DNA of 64,000 nucleotides from Methylocella tundrae (lineage in GTDB: Bacteria > Pseudomonadota > Alphaproteobacteria > Rhizobiales > Beijerinckiaceae). Each line of letters opens with the position of its first letter. Position 1 is the stretch's first letter. Below the pieces are notes generated by a model that made no database searches, was not told the origin of the DNA, and saw nothing but the letters and a program-made list of their open reading frames with translations. The translations under genes and the position numbers were made by a program. Positions 52,866 through 62,406 of the stretch are shown piece after piece. The stretch spans positions 3,010,501 through 3,074,500 of the forward strand of contig NZ_CP139089.1 of assembly GCF_038024855.1 (NCBI RefSeq). The letters are read 5' to 3'.

Positions 52866-54221
52866 ATGGTCGATCGCCGCGCCGGGACAAGAAGCTGGTC
52901 GCTCAGCCCTTATGAGATCGATATTCGCTTCGCCAATTCCACCGCCGCCGCCGGGGAAAATGGTTGGTTTGGCCCATTGGAGCCAATGACTCCGTTGGCG
53001 CCACCCGAAGTCGCCGGACGGCAATGGGACTATCCATCCGGCTATAATCTATCGACAACAACTCGGAATTTCGAGCCGATCACTTTTGCAACCTTGCGCG
53101 GCCTCGCTGACGGCTATGATCTTCTTCGGCTCGTGATCGAGACGCGCAAGGATCAGGCCTCACGCCAATCGTGGACCATCGTTGCGCGTGACAAGACCGC
53201 TCTCATCGCCGGCAATGTCGATCGCATCACCGCGGCGACGGGCTTTATTGCTCGGCCGGATGGCAACCGCTGCTTTGCCGACTGGCTGCGCATTCTACTG
53301 GAAGAGGTTTTTGTCACAGACGCGGCGGCGCTGTATTTGCGGCGTGATCGCTCGGGTCGGCTGACCGCGCTTATGCCGCTCGATGGCGCGACGATCAAAC
53401 CTGTGATCGATGGATTCGGCCGCACGCCAGAGCCATATCTTGACGGTGGCGCATTGGTCTATCCAACGGCCTACCAGCAGGTCCTCAAAGGCTACCCAGC
53501 TATTGACTACTCGGTGCGCGACTTGATCTACAGGCCGCGCAATCTCCGCGTCAACCGCGTTTACGGCATGAGTCCCGTCGAGCAGATCGTCACAACAGTG
53601 AATATCGCGTTGCGGCGCCAAATGTATCTTCTCGATTATTTTACAGAAGGCAATATTCCAGACAGTCTGATCGGCGTGCCGGAAAACTGGACGCCCGACC
53701 AGATCGCCACCTATCAAAAATATTGGGACGCTTATTTCGACGGCGAACTCGGCCGTAGACGGCGCGCAAAATTTGTCCCTGGAGGCGTCGCCAAAACCTT
53801 CATTCAAACCAAGGAGCCCGAACTCAAAGGTCCCTTCGACGAGTGGTTGGCGCGCATTGTGTGCTTTGCGTTCTCGATCTCGCCCCAAGCATTGACACAA
53901 ACACTGAATCGCGCCACCGCGGAAACACAGAAGGACCTTGCCGAAGAGGAAGGTCTCGCGCCAATCCTGGCCTGGGTCAAAGCGCTGATCGACGATATTC
54001 TGGCGAATGAACTCGATGCGCCAGATCTTGAATTCATCTGGAGTGCTGGCCACGAGACCGATCCGCTGACTCAGGAAACGATCCTTTCGAATTTCACATC
54101 GAAGGGCATCTTGACAATCAACGAGGCGCGCGCCGCGCTCGGCCGTCCGCCGTTGCCCGCGGCATCGGCGAATATGGCGATGGCGTTGACCGCTGGGGGC
54201 TATGTGCCGCTGCCGGAGTAG
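52866..54221 (+). CDS. Phage portal protein
   Basis: 451 residues. LRGLADGYDLLRLVIETRKDQ, LYLRRDRSGRLTALMPLDGATIKPVID, LIYRPRNLRVNRVYGMSPVEQIV and CFAFSISPQALT are typical of a portal. The NRATAETQKDLAEEEGL helix with TLNRAT is seen near residue 340. It forms the dodecameric DNA channel at the head vertex. Just after terminase, as usual. Confidence 0.93.
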   Translation: MVDRRAGTRSWSLSPYEIDIRFANSTAAAGENGWFGPLEPMTPLAPPEVAGRQWDYPSGYNLSTTTRNFEPITFATLRGLADGYDLLRLVIETRKDQASRQSWTIVARDKTALIAGNVDRITAATGFIARPDGNRCFADWLRILLEEVFVTDAAALYLRRDRSGRLTALMPLDGATIKPVIDGFGRTPEPYLDGGALVYPTAYQQVLKGYPAIDYSVRDLIYRPRNLRVNRVYGMSPVEQIVTTVNIALRRQMYLLDYFTEGNIPDSLIGVPENWTPDQIATYQKYWDAYFDGELGRRRRAKFVPGGVAKTFIQTKEPELKGPFDEWLARIVCFAFSISPQALTQTLNRATAETQKDLAEEEGLAPILAWVKALIDDILANELDAPDLEFIWSAGHETDPLTQETILSNFTSKGILTINEARAALGRPPLPAASANMAMALTAGGYVPLPE

Positions 54222-54369
54222 GGAAGCGCTCAGCGCTTGCTGGATTGCTCTTTCTACTCTCGCAGTTGCTTCCGCATTTTACGCAGAGGCGCTGGAGGCC
54301 TAGCGCCGCCGGCTTGTCTGCTTGCCATCCCCGCGCCTCCATTACTTTAACGAAAACCAAGGAGCACGC

Positions 54370-55494
54370 ATGTCCGCGTTGCGAATGTTCATCCCGATTA
54401 CGAAGGTCGACGCGGCGCAGCGCCTCGTCTATGGCCTTGCGACGGCGGAGGCGGAAGACCGCGCCGGCGAAATTTGTGACTACGCCTCGACCAAGCCCCT
54501 TTATGAAAAATGGTCGGCCGAGATCGCCAAATCCACCGCGGGGAAGTCGCTTGGCAATCTCCGTGCGATGCATGGGCCGGTGGCGGCGGGCAAAGTGACG
54601 GAGATCAATTTCAACGATACGCGCAAACAGATCGAAATCTGCGCCAAGGTGATTGATGACGCGGAATGGGTGAAGGTCGCGGAAGGCGTCTATACCGGCT
54701 TCTCCCAAGGCGGCGCCTATGCGCGGCGTTGGACCGACGAGGATGGGTTGACGCGCTATACGGCGGATCCCACCGAGATTTCACTCGTCGATTTGCCTTG
54801 CCTCCCACAGGCTCATTTTGAGATGATCAAAGCCGATGGCACACGAGAGCTGCGCAGCTTTGGCAAAGACCTCGATGCGGTCGCGCGCCTGGCCTGTCTC
54901 ATCGACGAATTGAATGACCTGCAAAGCGACGCCGCCTCTGAAGCGAATGCTGAGCAGGATGATTCAAACGTGCCCGACAGACTGCGTGATCTCGTCACGC
55001 GGGCCTCGGCCATTTTGCGCGCGATGGCGAATGAAGAAACTGCGGAGCTGGGCCCCGCTCAGCCCTCTGGGGCGCAATCTCTGGCTATGTCGGCGGCGCC
55101 TTCTGTGCGCCGCCCTCGCGCCAGCGCCAAGCTATCAAAGATCGGCGCCCGCAATAGCGAAGCCGACCAACATCGCGTGCAGCAAATGCATGACACATCC
55201 GTCGATCTCGGCGCCGAATGCAACGCACAGAAGAGCATGTCCGGCGGATTGGAAAAGCGCTTCGATGCGCTGGCGACGACGATTGACGACGTGCTGCGCC
55301 GCGTGAAGCAGATCGAATCGCAACCCCTTCCACTTCCCTTCGCGGGCTCGGCGCGATCGATCTCAAAAAGCGAAGACGCCGGTTTGGACACACGCAACGG
55401 CGATGCTGTCGAGAAACTCCTTCTTGATCCGGAGGCGCTCTCCGTTCTCGCGATCAAACTCGCGCAGCGCAATGGCCGCGCGCCGATACGATGA
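54370..55494 (+). CDS. Phage prohead protease, likely with scaffold-type C-terminus
   Basis: 374 residues from ATG 54370 with AAGGAG upstream; the 54322 start is rejected. The N-terminal part (ITKVDAAQRLVYGLATAEAEDRAGEI, GNLRAMHGPVAAGKV, VKVAEGVYTGFSQGGAYARRW, DPTEISLVDLPC) is the XkdF/S78-like protease fold with His in RAMHG and Ser in GFSQGG as likely catalytic residues. The C-terminal 170 residues are charged and helical, like a scaffold domain. Confidence 0.85.
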   Translation: MSALRMFIPITKVDAAQRLVYGLATAEAEDRAGEICDYASTKPLYEKWSAEIAKSTAGKSLGNLRAMHGPVAAGKVTEINFNDTRKQIEICAKVIDDAEWVKVAEGVYTGFSQGGAYARRWTDEDGLTRYTADPTEISLVDLPCLPQAHFEMIKADGTRELRSFGKDLDAVARLACLIDELNDLQSDAASEANAEQDDSNVPDRLRDLVTRASAILRAMANEETAELGPAQPSGAQSLAMSAAPSVRRPRASAKLSKIGARNSEADQHRVQQMHDTSVDLGAECNAQKSMSGGLEKRFDALATTIDDVLRRVKQIESQPLPLPFAGSARSISKSEDAGLDTRNGDAVEKLLLDPEALSVLAIKLAQRNGRAPIR

Positions 55495-55666
55495 CAACAC
55501 TGTGTGACTAGCGCCCGCGCCAGCGTTCCGGAGCGCCATCGGCCAAGACATTACGAAGCGCGCTTATGCCCGGTTAGCCGGTCTCGACCGAACGTCCCCC
55601 CACAGCGTGTGGACGTCCGACGTCCCTTACGTTTCTTCCACCAATTCCATCCGCCAGGAGTAAGCC

Positions 55667-57184
55667 ATGACCATGCACACCGATGCGCAAGACGTCCTCG
55701 ACCGGCTCAAGACCGCGCAGTCGAAGCCGCTCGGCGACCCGCGCTTCAAGAGCCTGATCGGACTTGAGAAAAGCACGTTTTCGCAGAGTCAGAGCGCGAC
55801 TTCAGGGCTGACCTTCTACGATCTCGAACTCGGCGCGAAATTTCTTTATCCGGTGTTGACGCCACTGCGCAATATGATCCCACGCGTTTCTGGCAAGGGC
55901 GGCATTCAGGCGGCTTGGCGCGCCATCACGAAGATCAATACGACGGGCTTGCGCTTTGGCGTTTCCTCAGCCAACCGCGGCGGCGTGCTTGCGGTCGCGA
56001 CACAGGACTACACCGCCTCCTACAAGGGCATCGGTGTTGAAACAAGCGTTGATTTCGAAGCGCAATTCGCGGGTCAAGAATTTGACGACGTTCGGGCGAT
56101 CGGAGCCAAGACCGGCCTCGAAGCGCTGATGCTCGGCGAAGAGGCGATGATTCTTGGAGGTTGCGCTTCGGGCGCGCTTGGAGTCACGCCGACGCCCTCT
56201 CTCGCGGCTTCCACGAGCGGAGGATCGCTGGCCGCGCAGACATGGTCCGTTATATGCGCGGCGCTGACTCTCGACGGTATGATGAACGGCTCAATCCAGG
56301 GGGGCGTGCAGGGCCAGATCACCCGCACCAACGCCGATGGTTCGTCCGACACCTTCGGTGGCGGCGTCGCTGCAAAGAGCGCAAGCGCCACGGCGGCGAC
56401 AACGGGCGCGACTGGTTCGATCAGCGCAAGCGTCATGCCCGTTCCGGGCGCGCTCGGATACGCGTGGTTCTGGGGCGCCGCCGGCGCTGAAGTGCTCGGC
56501 GCCATCACGACGATCAATTCGCTTGTGATCAGCGCGGCGGCAGCTGGATCACAGACGGCGGCTTCACTCGGCAGCAATGACAATTCAGCTAACGTGCTGG
56601 CCTTCGATGGCCTCATTTATCAGGCGTTCAAGCCGGGGTCGGGAGCGTCGGTCTATACGATGAGCCCGGGGACCGCAGGTACCGGTTCGCCGCTGACCGC
56701 CGATGGATCCGGCGGCATCATCGAAATCGACACCGTGCTGAAATCCATGTGGGACAATTATCGCCTGTCGCCCGACACGATGTGGGTGAGCTCGCAGGAA
56801 GCGTTGAATATTTCGAAGAAAATACTGGCGGCCTCGCAGAGCTCGGCGCAACGCTTCGTGTTCGAGACGGCGCAGGACCTCGTGGGCGGCGGCATCATGG
56901 TCCGCACCTACCTCAACCGCTTCTCGATGCAGGGTGGCGGAGTCGTGGATATCAAGGTTCATCCGAACATGCCGGCCGGCACGATTCTTTTCACGACGAA
57001 GGGTCTGCCATACCCGCTCGCCGGCGTCGGCAACGTCATGCAAATCCGCACCCGGCAAGACTACTATCAGATCGAGTGGCCGCTGCGCACTCGCAAATAT
57101 GAATATGGCGTTTATGCCGATGAAGTGCTGCAGCATTATTTCCCCCCGGCTCTAGCCCTGATCACAAACATCGGCAACGGCTGA
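55667..57184 (+). CDS. Phage major capsid protein with Ig-like insertion
   Basis: 505 residues. N-terminal FYDLELGAKFLYPVLTPLRNMIPRVSGKGGIQAAWRAITKIN and AQFAGQEFDDVRAIGAKTGLEALMLGEEAMILGG look like an HK97-type capsid; residues around 235-340 (GATGSISASVMPVPGALGYAWFWG...) are a Gly/Ala/Ser-rich inserted domain, then MWDNYRLSPDTMWVSSQEALNISKKIL returns to the fold. Pro- and Gly-rich insertions are common on capsid surfaces. Confidence 0.85.
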   Translation: MTMHTDAQDVLDRLKTAQSKPLGDPRFKSLIGLEKSTFSQSQSATSGLTFYDLELGAKFLYPVLTPLRNMIPRVSGKGGIQAAWRAITKINTTGLRFGVSSANRGGVLAVATQDYTASYKGIGVETSVDFEAQFAGQEFDDVRAIGAKTGLEALMLGEEAMILGGCASGALGVTPTPSLAASTSGGSLAAQTWSVICAALTLDGMMNGSIQGGVQGQITRTNADGSSDTFGGGVAAKSASATAATTGATGSISASVMPVPGALGYAWFWGAAGAEVLGAITTINSLVISAAAAGSQTAASLGSNDNSANVLAFDGLIYQAFKPGSGASVYTMSPGTAGTGSPLTADGSGGIIEIDTVLKSMWDNYRLSPDTMWVSSQEALNISKKILAASQSSAQRFVFETAQDLVGGGIMVRTYLNRFSMQGGGVVDIKVHPNMPAGTILFTTKGLPYPLAGVGNVMQIRTRQDYYQIEWPLRTRKYEYGVYADEVLQHYFPPALALITNIGNG

Positions 57185-57268
57185 CCGCTGTGCGGGCGGT
57201 CGTCCGCGGCCGCCCGGATTGCTTCGAAGCCGCGTAAATGGAGCGCGGCGCAAACAAGGATGGTCGCC

Positions 57269-57733
57269 ATGAAACTACGTGTTCCCGCCGGTTGCGGCGC
57301 CGTTTCGCATCTGGGGCGGAGCCTCGAAATCGCCGAGGATAATTCGATAGAGGTTGATGACGCTGACTGGCCCGCTCTTTCCGCCCATGGCTTCCGCCTG
57401 TGGGAGGAGGAGGATCTCCGCGAGCTTGCCTCGATGAACCGTGAAGAGCTCATCGTCGCTGCGATGAACGCGACGCTGCGAGCTTTGCAGACGATCGGCA
57501 CGGAAGAAATTCGGACGCGCCTAACGGCTTCGGAGGCATCGGTTCTGCCTTTCGAGCAGACATCAGGCGTGGCAGGAGCAGGGGCTAACGTCAATGCCAG
57601 TGCTGAGTCCGTGTCGGCCTTGAGCCGCCAGGGGCTTTTCGCCTTCCTCAAGGGCAGGGGCGTCTCGGTTTCCCTCCCTGTGACGAATGAGGAATTGCGC
57701 GCCATGGCGCGTCAGGCGATGGGCCTCGCGTGA
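57269..57733 (+). CDS. Phage protein between capsid and head-tail connector
   Basis: 154 residues from ATG 57269, with AAGG upstream (57260 also possible). Beta-rich N-terminus (LRVPAGCGAVSHLGRSLEIAEDNSIEVDDADWPAL) and helical C-terminus with LSRQGLFAFLKGRGVSVSLP. The N-terminal strand set fits a small head decoration or stabilising protein, but no family could be named. Confidence 0.6.
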   Translation: MKLRVPAGCGAVSHLGRSLEIAEDNSIEVDDADWPALSAHGFRLWEEEDLRELASMNREELIVAAMNATLRALQTIGTEEIRTRLTASEASVLPFEQTSGVAGAGANVNASAESVSALSRQGLFAFLKGRGVSVSLPVTNEELRAMARQAMGLA

Positions 57734-57816
57734 TGCCGCCTTGCGCCGTTTCCACGGAACAAGGCCGACGAACGCCGATCGAGATCTTGTCCGCGTCACT
57801 TTGAGGACCTCAGCTT

Positions 57817-58644
57817 ATGGCCTCTGCCTATGATCTCACCAACCTGTCCAATCTCAAAACCTGGCTAGATATAGCGGGAAGCGAGGACGACCTTCTCCTG
57901 TCGCAACTCATTACGCAGATCAGCCGGGCGATCCTCAACATACTCGATCGGCCCTCCATTCTGCCTGGGAACTATTTGGAGACATATGACGGCGGCAATG
58001 AATGTTCGATCATCCTGCGGCAGTGGCCGGTCAATTCTGTTTCGCTTTGCGGCGTCAACGGCGTTCCGATCCCACCGTCGCCGCCCATTGATGCCGGAGC
58101 CGCCTTCCAGGCCGGATTTGTCCTTGACGGCGCGGACTCCGCGCCACCGGGGCGGATGCAGCGGTTATCGCTGCGGGGTCGCCGATTCACGGTTGGCGTG
58201 CAAAATGTCCAGGTCTCCTATTTGGCGGGCTATCAAATCACGGGAGAGGCCGCAATGGCGCCGCAGGCGCCGCCCTACGCCATGTCCGTGCTCGCGCCCT
58301 ACGGAGACTGGGCCAGCGACGGCGGCGTCGCTTATGCGAATGGCGTTGCATTGTCGCCCGTCGCTGGGAACCCCATCGCTGGGCAATATGTTGTTCAAAA
58401 TGGCGTGTACACATTCGCGCCGTCCGACGCGGGCGCTGCGTTGAACATCACATACGGCTATGTGCCAGCCGACCTTGCAGTCTGCTGCATGGATTGGGCG
58501 GCCGAGCGCTACGCTTATCGCTCGCGCATCGGGCAGCAATCGAAATCGCTTGGAGGTCAGGAAACGATGGCGTTCATCGTAAAGGACGTTCCAGACTTCG
58601 TCGCGGCGGCATTGCAACCATACCGCCGATTGGTGACGCCATGA
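57817..58644 (+). CDS. Phage head-tail connector protein
   Basis: 275 residues. The N-terminal YDLTNLSNLKTWLDIAGSEDDLLLSQLITQISRAILNIL is the gp6-like/phage_connect family start, followed by ILRQWPVNSVSLCGVNGVPI and a Gly/Pro-rich middle, then AERYAYRSRIGQQSKSLGGQETMAF. It joins the portal to the tail. Stops at TGA overlapping the next ATG. Confidence 0.8.
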   Translation: MASAYDLTNLSNLKTWLDIAGSEDDLLLSQLITQISRAILNILDRPSILPGNYLETYDGGNECSIILRQWPVNSVSLCGVNGVPIPPSPPIDAGAAFQAGFVLDGADSAPPGRMQRLSLRGRRFTVGVQNVQVSYLAGYQITGEAAMAPQAPPYAMSVLAPYGDWASDGGVAYANGVALSPVAGNPIAGQYVVQNGVYTFAPSDAGAALNITYGYVPADLAVCCMDWAAERYAYRSRIGQQSKSLGGQETMAFIVKDVPDFVAAALQPYRRLVTP

Positions 58645-59087
58645 TCGAGGTCACGCTCGACATCGGGGCCGTGCAGGATGCGCTCGTACAAGAGGCGAAT
58701 GCGCTCCGTAATGTCCTCGAATCCCGGATTCAACAGAAGCTGTCGGGTGGAGTCCTGCAGACAAGATCAGGCGCGCTCGCCGCTTCAATTCAATCTTCGG
58801 TCGAAGATGACGGCTCTGCCTTGACGATAGTCGGATACAGCAGCGGGGTTCCCTATGCCGCCATCCAGGAATTCGGCGGCAAGACCGCGGCGCACGACAT
58901 CGTCGCAGTTAAGGCGAAAGCGTTGGCCTTCAGCGCCGGCGGGGGGCAGAGTTTCGCCAAGATGGTTCATCATCCAGGTTCGACTATCCCGTCACGGTCC
59001 TACATCGGCAGCTCCTTTGCGGAAATGAGCGATGAGATCGCCGCTGGCCTGAAACAGGCGGCGCTCGAGGCGTTGGGACAGGGCTGA
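58641..59087 (+). CDS. Phage tail completion protein (HK97 gp10-like)
   Basis: 148 residues, starting at an ATG that overlaps the preceding TGA (ATGA). DIGAVQDALVQEANALRNVLESRIQQKL, LQTRSGALAASIQSSVEDDGSAL and GVPYAAIQEFGGKTAA match the gp10/HK97 tail family, with the AAIQEFG motif. The final PGSTIPSRSYIGSSFAEM is typical. It helps seal head and tail. Confidence 0.8.
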   Translation: MIEVTLDIGAVQDALVQEANALRNVLESRIQQKLSGGVLQTRSGALAASIQSSVEDDGSALTIVGYSSGVPYAAIQEFGGKTAAHDIVAVKAKALAFSAGGGQSFAKMVHHPGSTIPSRSYIGSSFAEMSDEIAAGLKQAALEALGQG

Positions 59088-59135
59088 GGCTGACGGCGTT
59101 GCTGACGTCAGCGCAATAGCGGGAAAGGAAAAGGC

Positions 59136-59582
59136 ATGACCGCGGCAAGGCGTGAAATCGCAATCGAAGCGCTGAAAAGCCTCGTCTCGGGCGCCTACCC
59201 GTGGAAGACGGGGCCGGCGCGGCGTCTAAAGCTCTGGAGCGACGTCCCGGCGACGAGCCGGCCAGCGTGCTTCATGTTCGAGGGCGGACAGGAAACATAT
59301 TCCTGGAATGAAGGCGCAACGCCGAAGCGGGCGATCGATCTTAAACTTTTCGTCTACCTCAACGCCAAAGACCCCGCGGTCATTGGCGCCACGCTTATCA
59401 ATGACGTTATGGACGCGCTGGATGACGCATTCGCGCTTTCGGGAGCGGATCTAGCCATGGGCCGCAACACATTGGGGGGCGCTGTTCATCATTGCCGCAT
59501 CGACGGCAAGACATTGAAAGATCCAGGCGATCTTGATGGCGACGCGCTGCTGATCGTTCCCGTGAAGCTGATACTTCCATAA
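59136..59582 (+). CDS. Phage tail terminator-like protein
   Basis: 148 residues. KSLVSGAYPWKTGPARRLKLWSDVPATSRPACFMFEGGQ, KRAIDLKLFVYLNAKDPAVIGATLINDVMDALDDA and NTLGGAVHHCRIDGKTLKDPGDLDGDALLIVPVKLIL resemble the DUF3168-type tail terminators that follow gp10-like genes. No enzyme motif. Assignment rests on gene order and the small beta-rich fold. Confidence 0.65.
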   Translation: MTAARREIAIEALKSLVSGAYPWKTGPARRLKLWSDVPATSRPACFMFEGGQETYSWNEGATPKRAIDLKLFVYLNAKDPAVIGATLINDVMDALDDAFALSGADLAMGRNTLGGAVHHCRIDGKTLKDPGDLDGDALLIVPVKLILP

Positions 59583-59672
59583 GCGTTCCGAAAGTCGCGG
59601 TCGCGATGGCCGTCATCCTGTGGAGTGGCGGCGGCGACGGCATTAGCATTGGTCGAACAAAAGAGGTCATCC

Positions 59673-60410
59673 ATGTATAGCTTCGGCTCGGGCGTTCTGC
59701 TCGGAACCCGCACGGATATTGCGAACGCCACGCCAGTCAATTTCGGTCTGGTGCAGGAAGTCACCATCGAGGAAACCGCGAGTATCAAGGAACTGACCGG
59801 GCAGTACCAGCGCCCGGTCGCTATTGCGCGCGGCACGATCAAGACAACGGGAAAGGCAAAGGTGGCGCGCATTTCCGGATTGGCCTTCGCCAATCTTTTT
59901 TATGGCGTCACGCCCTCCGCGGGGCAAGTCGCGACATCCTTTGCCGAAGCGGCGTCGGTTCCGGCCGCGGCGCCCTATGCGGTCACCGTCGCAAACGCGA
60001 CGAATTTCGTGGACGACCAGGGCGTTCTCTATGCCGCGACGGGCCTACCGCTGATCAAAGTCGCCTCGGCTCCATCTCCCGGGCAATATTCCATCTCCTC
60101 CGGCGTCGTGACATTCAACGCGGCCGACGCAGGCTCGGCAGTGCTGATAAGCTATACATATACCGCTAACAATTCGGGGCAGAAGTTCACGGTGAGCAAT
60201 CAGTTGCTGGGCACGACGCCAACCTTCCAGGCGGTGTTCTACACAACGTTCCAGGGCCAGGCCCTTTCGCTGAAACTCAATAATTGCACTTCGAGCAAGC
60301 TGAGCTTCCAGACCAAACTGGAGGATTTCGTCATGCCGGAATTTGACTTTTCCTGCTTTGCCGACCCGGCCGGCAATGTGATGACCTGGTCCTTCGCGGA
60401 GGCTTCCTGA
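59673..60410 (+). CDS. Phage major tail tube protein
   Basis: 245 residues from ATG 59673 (the 59625 start lies inside the gap). SFGSGVLLGTRTDIANATPVNFGLVQEVTIEETASIKELTGQYQ is the tail tube start, and FLAVFYTTFQGQALSLKLNNCTSSKLSFQTKLEDFVMPEFDFSCFADPAG the end. Middle has an Ig-like/Ala-rich loop. It forms the tube wall of a non-contractile tail. Confidence 0.8.
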   Translation: MYSFGSGVLLGTRTDIANATPVNFGLVQEVTIEETASIKELTGQYQRPVAIARGTIKTTGKAKVARISGLAFANLFYGVTPSAGQVATSFAEAASVPAAAPYAVTVANATNFVDDQGVLYAATGLPLIKVASAPSPGQYSISSGVVTFNAADAGSAVLISYTYTANNSGQKFTVSNQLLGTTPTFQAVFYTTFQGQALSLKLNNCTSSKLSFQTKLEDFVMPEFDFSCFADPAGNVMTWSFAEAS

Positions 60411-60718
60411 TGCGCATGCGCACCGAGATGATAAGGCTTGGCGAGCGTGAATGGCCGATCAGGCCCTTGACGCTGCGCCAGGTACAGGAAATCGAACCAG
60501 TTCTCATGGCGAATGCATCAGAAGCGAAAGGCAATGTCGCCGCCGCGATGGCGATCGTTGCGATCGCGTTGCGGCGCGATCATGCCGAGGCGGCGGCGTC
60601 GCTTGGAGACGTCGAGGCGACGTCCCCCGAAATTGCCGCCGCGATGGCGGCTATCCTGCGTCTCGGCGGATTTCTTCCTTCGTCGGCAGAAGGAGACGCC
60701 GGCGCGGGGGAAGCCTGA
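60410..60718 (+). CDS. Phage tail assembly chaperone, short form (G-like)
   Basis: 102 residues; its ATG overlaps the TGA of the tube gene. WPIRPLTLRQVQEIEPVLMA is the typical start, followed by helices. It lies just before a -1 frame continuation, as in G/GT gene pairs; the short product ends with GAGEA at TGA 60716-60718. Confidence 0.75.
   Translation: MRMRTEMIRLGEREWPIRPLTLRQVQEIEPVLMANASEAKGNVAAAMAIVAIALRRDHAEAAASLGDVEATSPEIAAAMAAILRLGGFLPSSAEGDAGAGEA
60706..60712 (+). promoter_or_regulatory. Candidate -1 ribosomal frameshift site
   Basis: G GGG GAA, six bases before the stop of the short chaperone. P-site GGG can slip one base and keep full pairing; A-site GAA would shift to GGA, a weak re-pairing, so the site is imperfect relative to X-XXY-YYZ. 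A hairpin could not be judged by eye. Confidence 0.5.
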
Positions 60719-61017
60719 GCGGGCGCGGCGGATGCGATGCCGCCGCCCGCATAGACTTCGATCACATCTACGCCCGGCTCATGACCGCCTGCGGCTATAC
60801 ACCGGCCGAGATCGACGAGATGACGCTGCACGATATCCTAGCGCTTTTTTCCTACTGGCGTGACTATCCGCCGGCGCATGAGATCCTGAAATGCGTTCAT
60901 CGCATCGAACGCAAGCCTCAGGTTGTTTCATCGAAGAGCGCCGCCGACCCGAGCGGAATCGGCGGCTTGATCGCACGATATCCGGATGGGTTCGTGCGCG
61001 CGGCGGAAGGCGGGTGA
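60709..61017 (+). CDS. Tail assembly chaperone extension (T-like), reached by -1 frameshift
   Basis: About 102 codons in the -1 frame (GSLSGRGGCDAAARIDFDHIYARLMTACGYTPAEIDEMTLHDI, then ALFSYWRDYPPAHEIL). The motif set YARLMTACGYTPAEIDEM..DILALFSYWRDYP is that of the second part of siphovirus chaperones. It has no own start with a clear ribosome site; an ATG at 60781 inside it is poor. The fusion of both frames is the likely GT product. Confidence 0.65.
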   Translation, partial: GSLSGRGGCDAAARIDFDHIYARLMTACGYTPAEIDEMTLHDILALFSYWRDYPPAHEILKCVHRIERKPQVVSSKSAADPSGIGGLIARYPDGFVRAAEGG

Positions 61018-61145
61018 ATTCCCGAAGCTCGTCCAGCAATCACCGTCGCGTCCCGCGAAGCATTGCGCGCGATCTGGCCGACGTTACAAAATCGCCTCGT
61101 TCGTTCAGTCACGATTGCGAGCAAATCATGTAAGGATCATTGCGC

Positions 61146-62405
61146 ATGACTGATGATGTCTCCATCCGATTTACCGCTGACGTCGGAGATTTGCAAAAAG
61201 GCTTGCGGCAGGCGTCGAGCGCTGTAGACTCGACCACGGGGGCGTTCCGCAGCGGCGCGACGCAAATAAATGCTTCTTTCGCCACCCTGTCGCAAGCCTA
61301 TGCGGCCAATGCCACGCAGACAATTACATCGGCGCAGGCCGCCAGCGACACTCAGCTTGCAATTGCGCACCAGACGGAGCAGGGGCGCTATAATATCGCC
61401 CTCAACGGCGTTGCGCTGCAATCCTCGCTGATCAAGCAGCAGGCGCAAACAGGGCAGATCTCGCGGCAGGAAGAGCTTGCGAGCCTGTTAGCGTCAGAAA
61501 AGCAACGCGAAAACATCGAGGCGCAGCATCTTCAAGTTCTTCAAGGCGACTATCAACAAGGAACGCTCGCCTATGCGGCGGTCCAGCGCCAAATCGAGGA
61601 ACTTGCGAGCCAGTCGGCACTAAAGCGGCAGCAGATCGAAAGCCAGGTCAACCAGCAGATTTACGCTGATTACAAGCGCACCTTCGAGCAGATTGGATCA
61701 AGCGTAACAAACTCCATGATGGGCCTGGTTCAAGGGCAGCGGACGCTCGGACAGGCCGCTCAAGGCGTCGCTTTGTCGATCGTCCAATCTTTCATTGCGG
61801 CGCGTGTGAGATTCGTAGCTGACTGGCTCGCCGGTCTGGCGACGAATACGGCTGCGACAACGGCCGCGCAGACGGCGCAGACCAGCGCCGTCGCCGCCGG
61901 CGCCTCTGCGCGGGCCGGATTTGAAAGCACCGCGGCGGTGGCCTCCAACGCGAGCATCGTCTCGAATGTGCTGAAAAGCATTACCGCGTCCGCGGGCGAG
62001 GCCTTTGCCGGGATTTTCGGCTTTCTTGCGCCGGTGATGGGGCCGGCGGCCGCCGGACCCGCCGCGGCCGGCGAAGCCACGGTTCTGAGCGTTGCAACAG
62101 GGCTCGCCTCTTTCGCAGTCGGCGCATGGAGCCTGCCAAGCGATATGATCGCACAGGTGCATCAGGGCGAAATGATTGTTCCGGCAGGACCGGCGGGCGC
62201 CTTGCGAAATGCGTTGTCCAGCGGAGCGGGCGGCGCCGGAACCGTGCACGTTCATCATTCGACGAATTTTAGCGTCCAGGCTATCGACGCCTCGGGAGTG
62301 AGACAATTTTTCAAAAACAACGGGAGACAAATCTTGCGCACGATCAATGATGGCGTGCGCACCGGTTCGCACCTCGGACTCAGCAAAATCGGCGGCGCGG
62401 TCTGA
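61146..62405 (+). CDS. Phage tail tape measure protein, short
   Basis: 419 residues from ATG 61146 with AAGGA upstream. DDVSIRFTADVGDLQKGLRQASSAVDSTTGAF is a tape-measure-type start, then a Gln/Ala-rich coiled coil (LASEKQRENIEAQHLQVLQGDYQ) and hydrophobic helices in GAFAGIFGFLAPVMGPAAAGPAA. Family members usually range from 600 to over 1000 residues, so the tail should be short if this rules tail length. Confidence 0.8.
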   Translation: MTDDVSIRFTADVGDLQKGLRQASSAVDSTTGAFRSGATQINASFATLSQAYAANATQTITSAQAASDTQLAIAHQTEQGRYNIALNGVALQSSLIKQQAQTGQISRQEELASLLASEKQRENIEAQHLQVLQGDYQQGTLAYAAVQRQIEELASQSALKRQQIESQVNQQIYADYKRTFEQIGSSVTNSMMGLVQGQRTLGQAAQGVALSIVQSFIAARVRFVADWLAGLATNTAATTAAQTAQTSAVAAGASARAGFESTAAVASNASIVSNVLKSITASAGEAFAGIFGFLAPVMGPAAAGPAAAGEATVLSVATGLASFAVGAWSLPSDMIAQVHQGEMIVPAGPAGALRNALSSGAGGAGTVHVHHSTNFSVQAIDASGVRQFFKNNGRQILRTINDGVRTGSHLGLSKIGGAV

Positions 62406-62406
62406 C

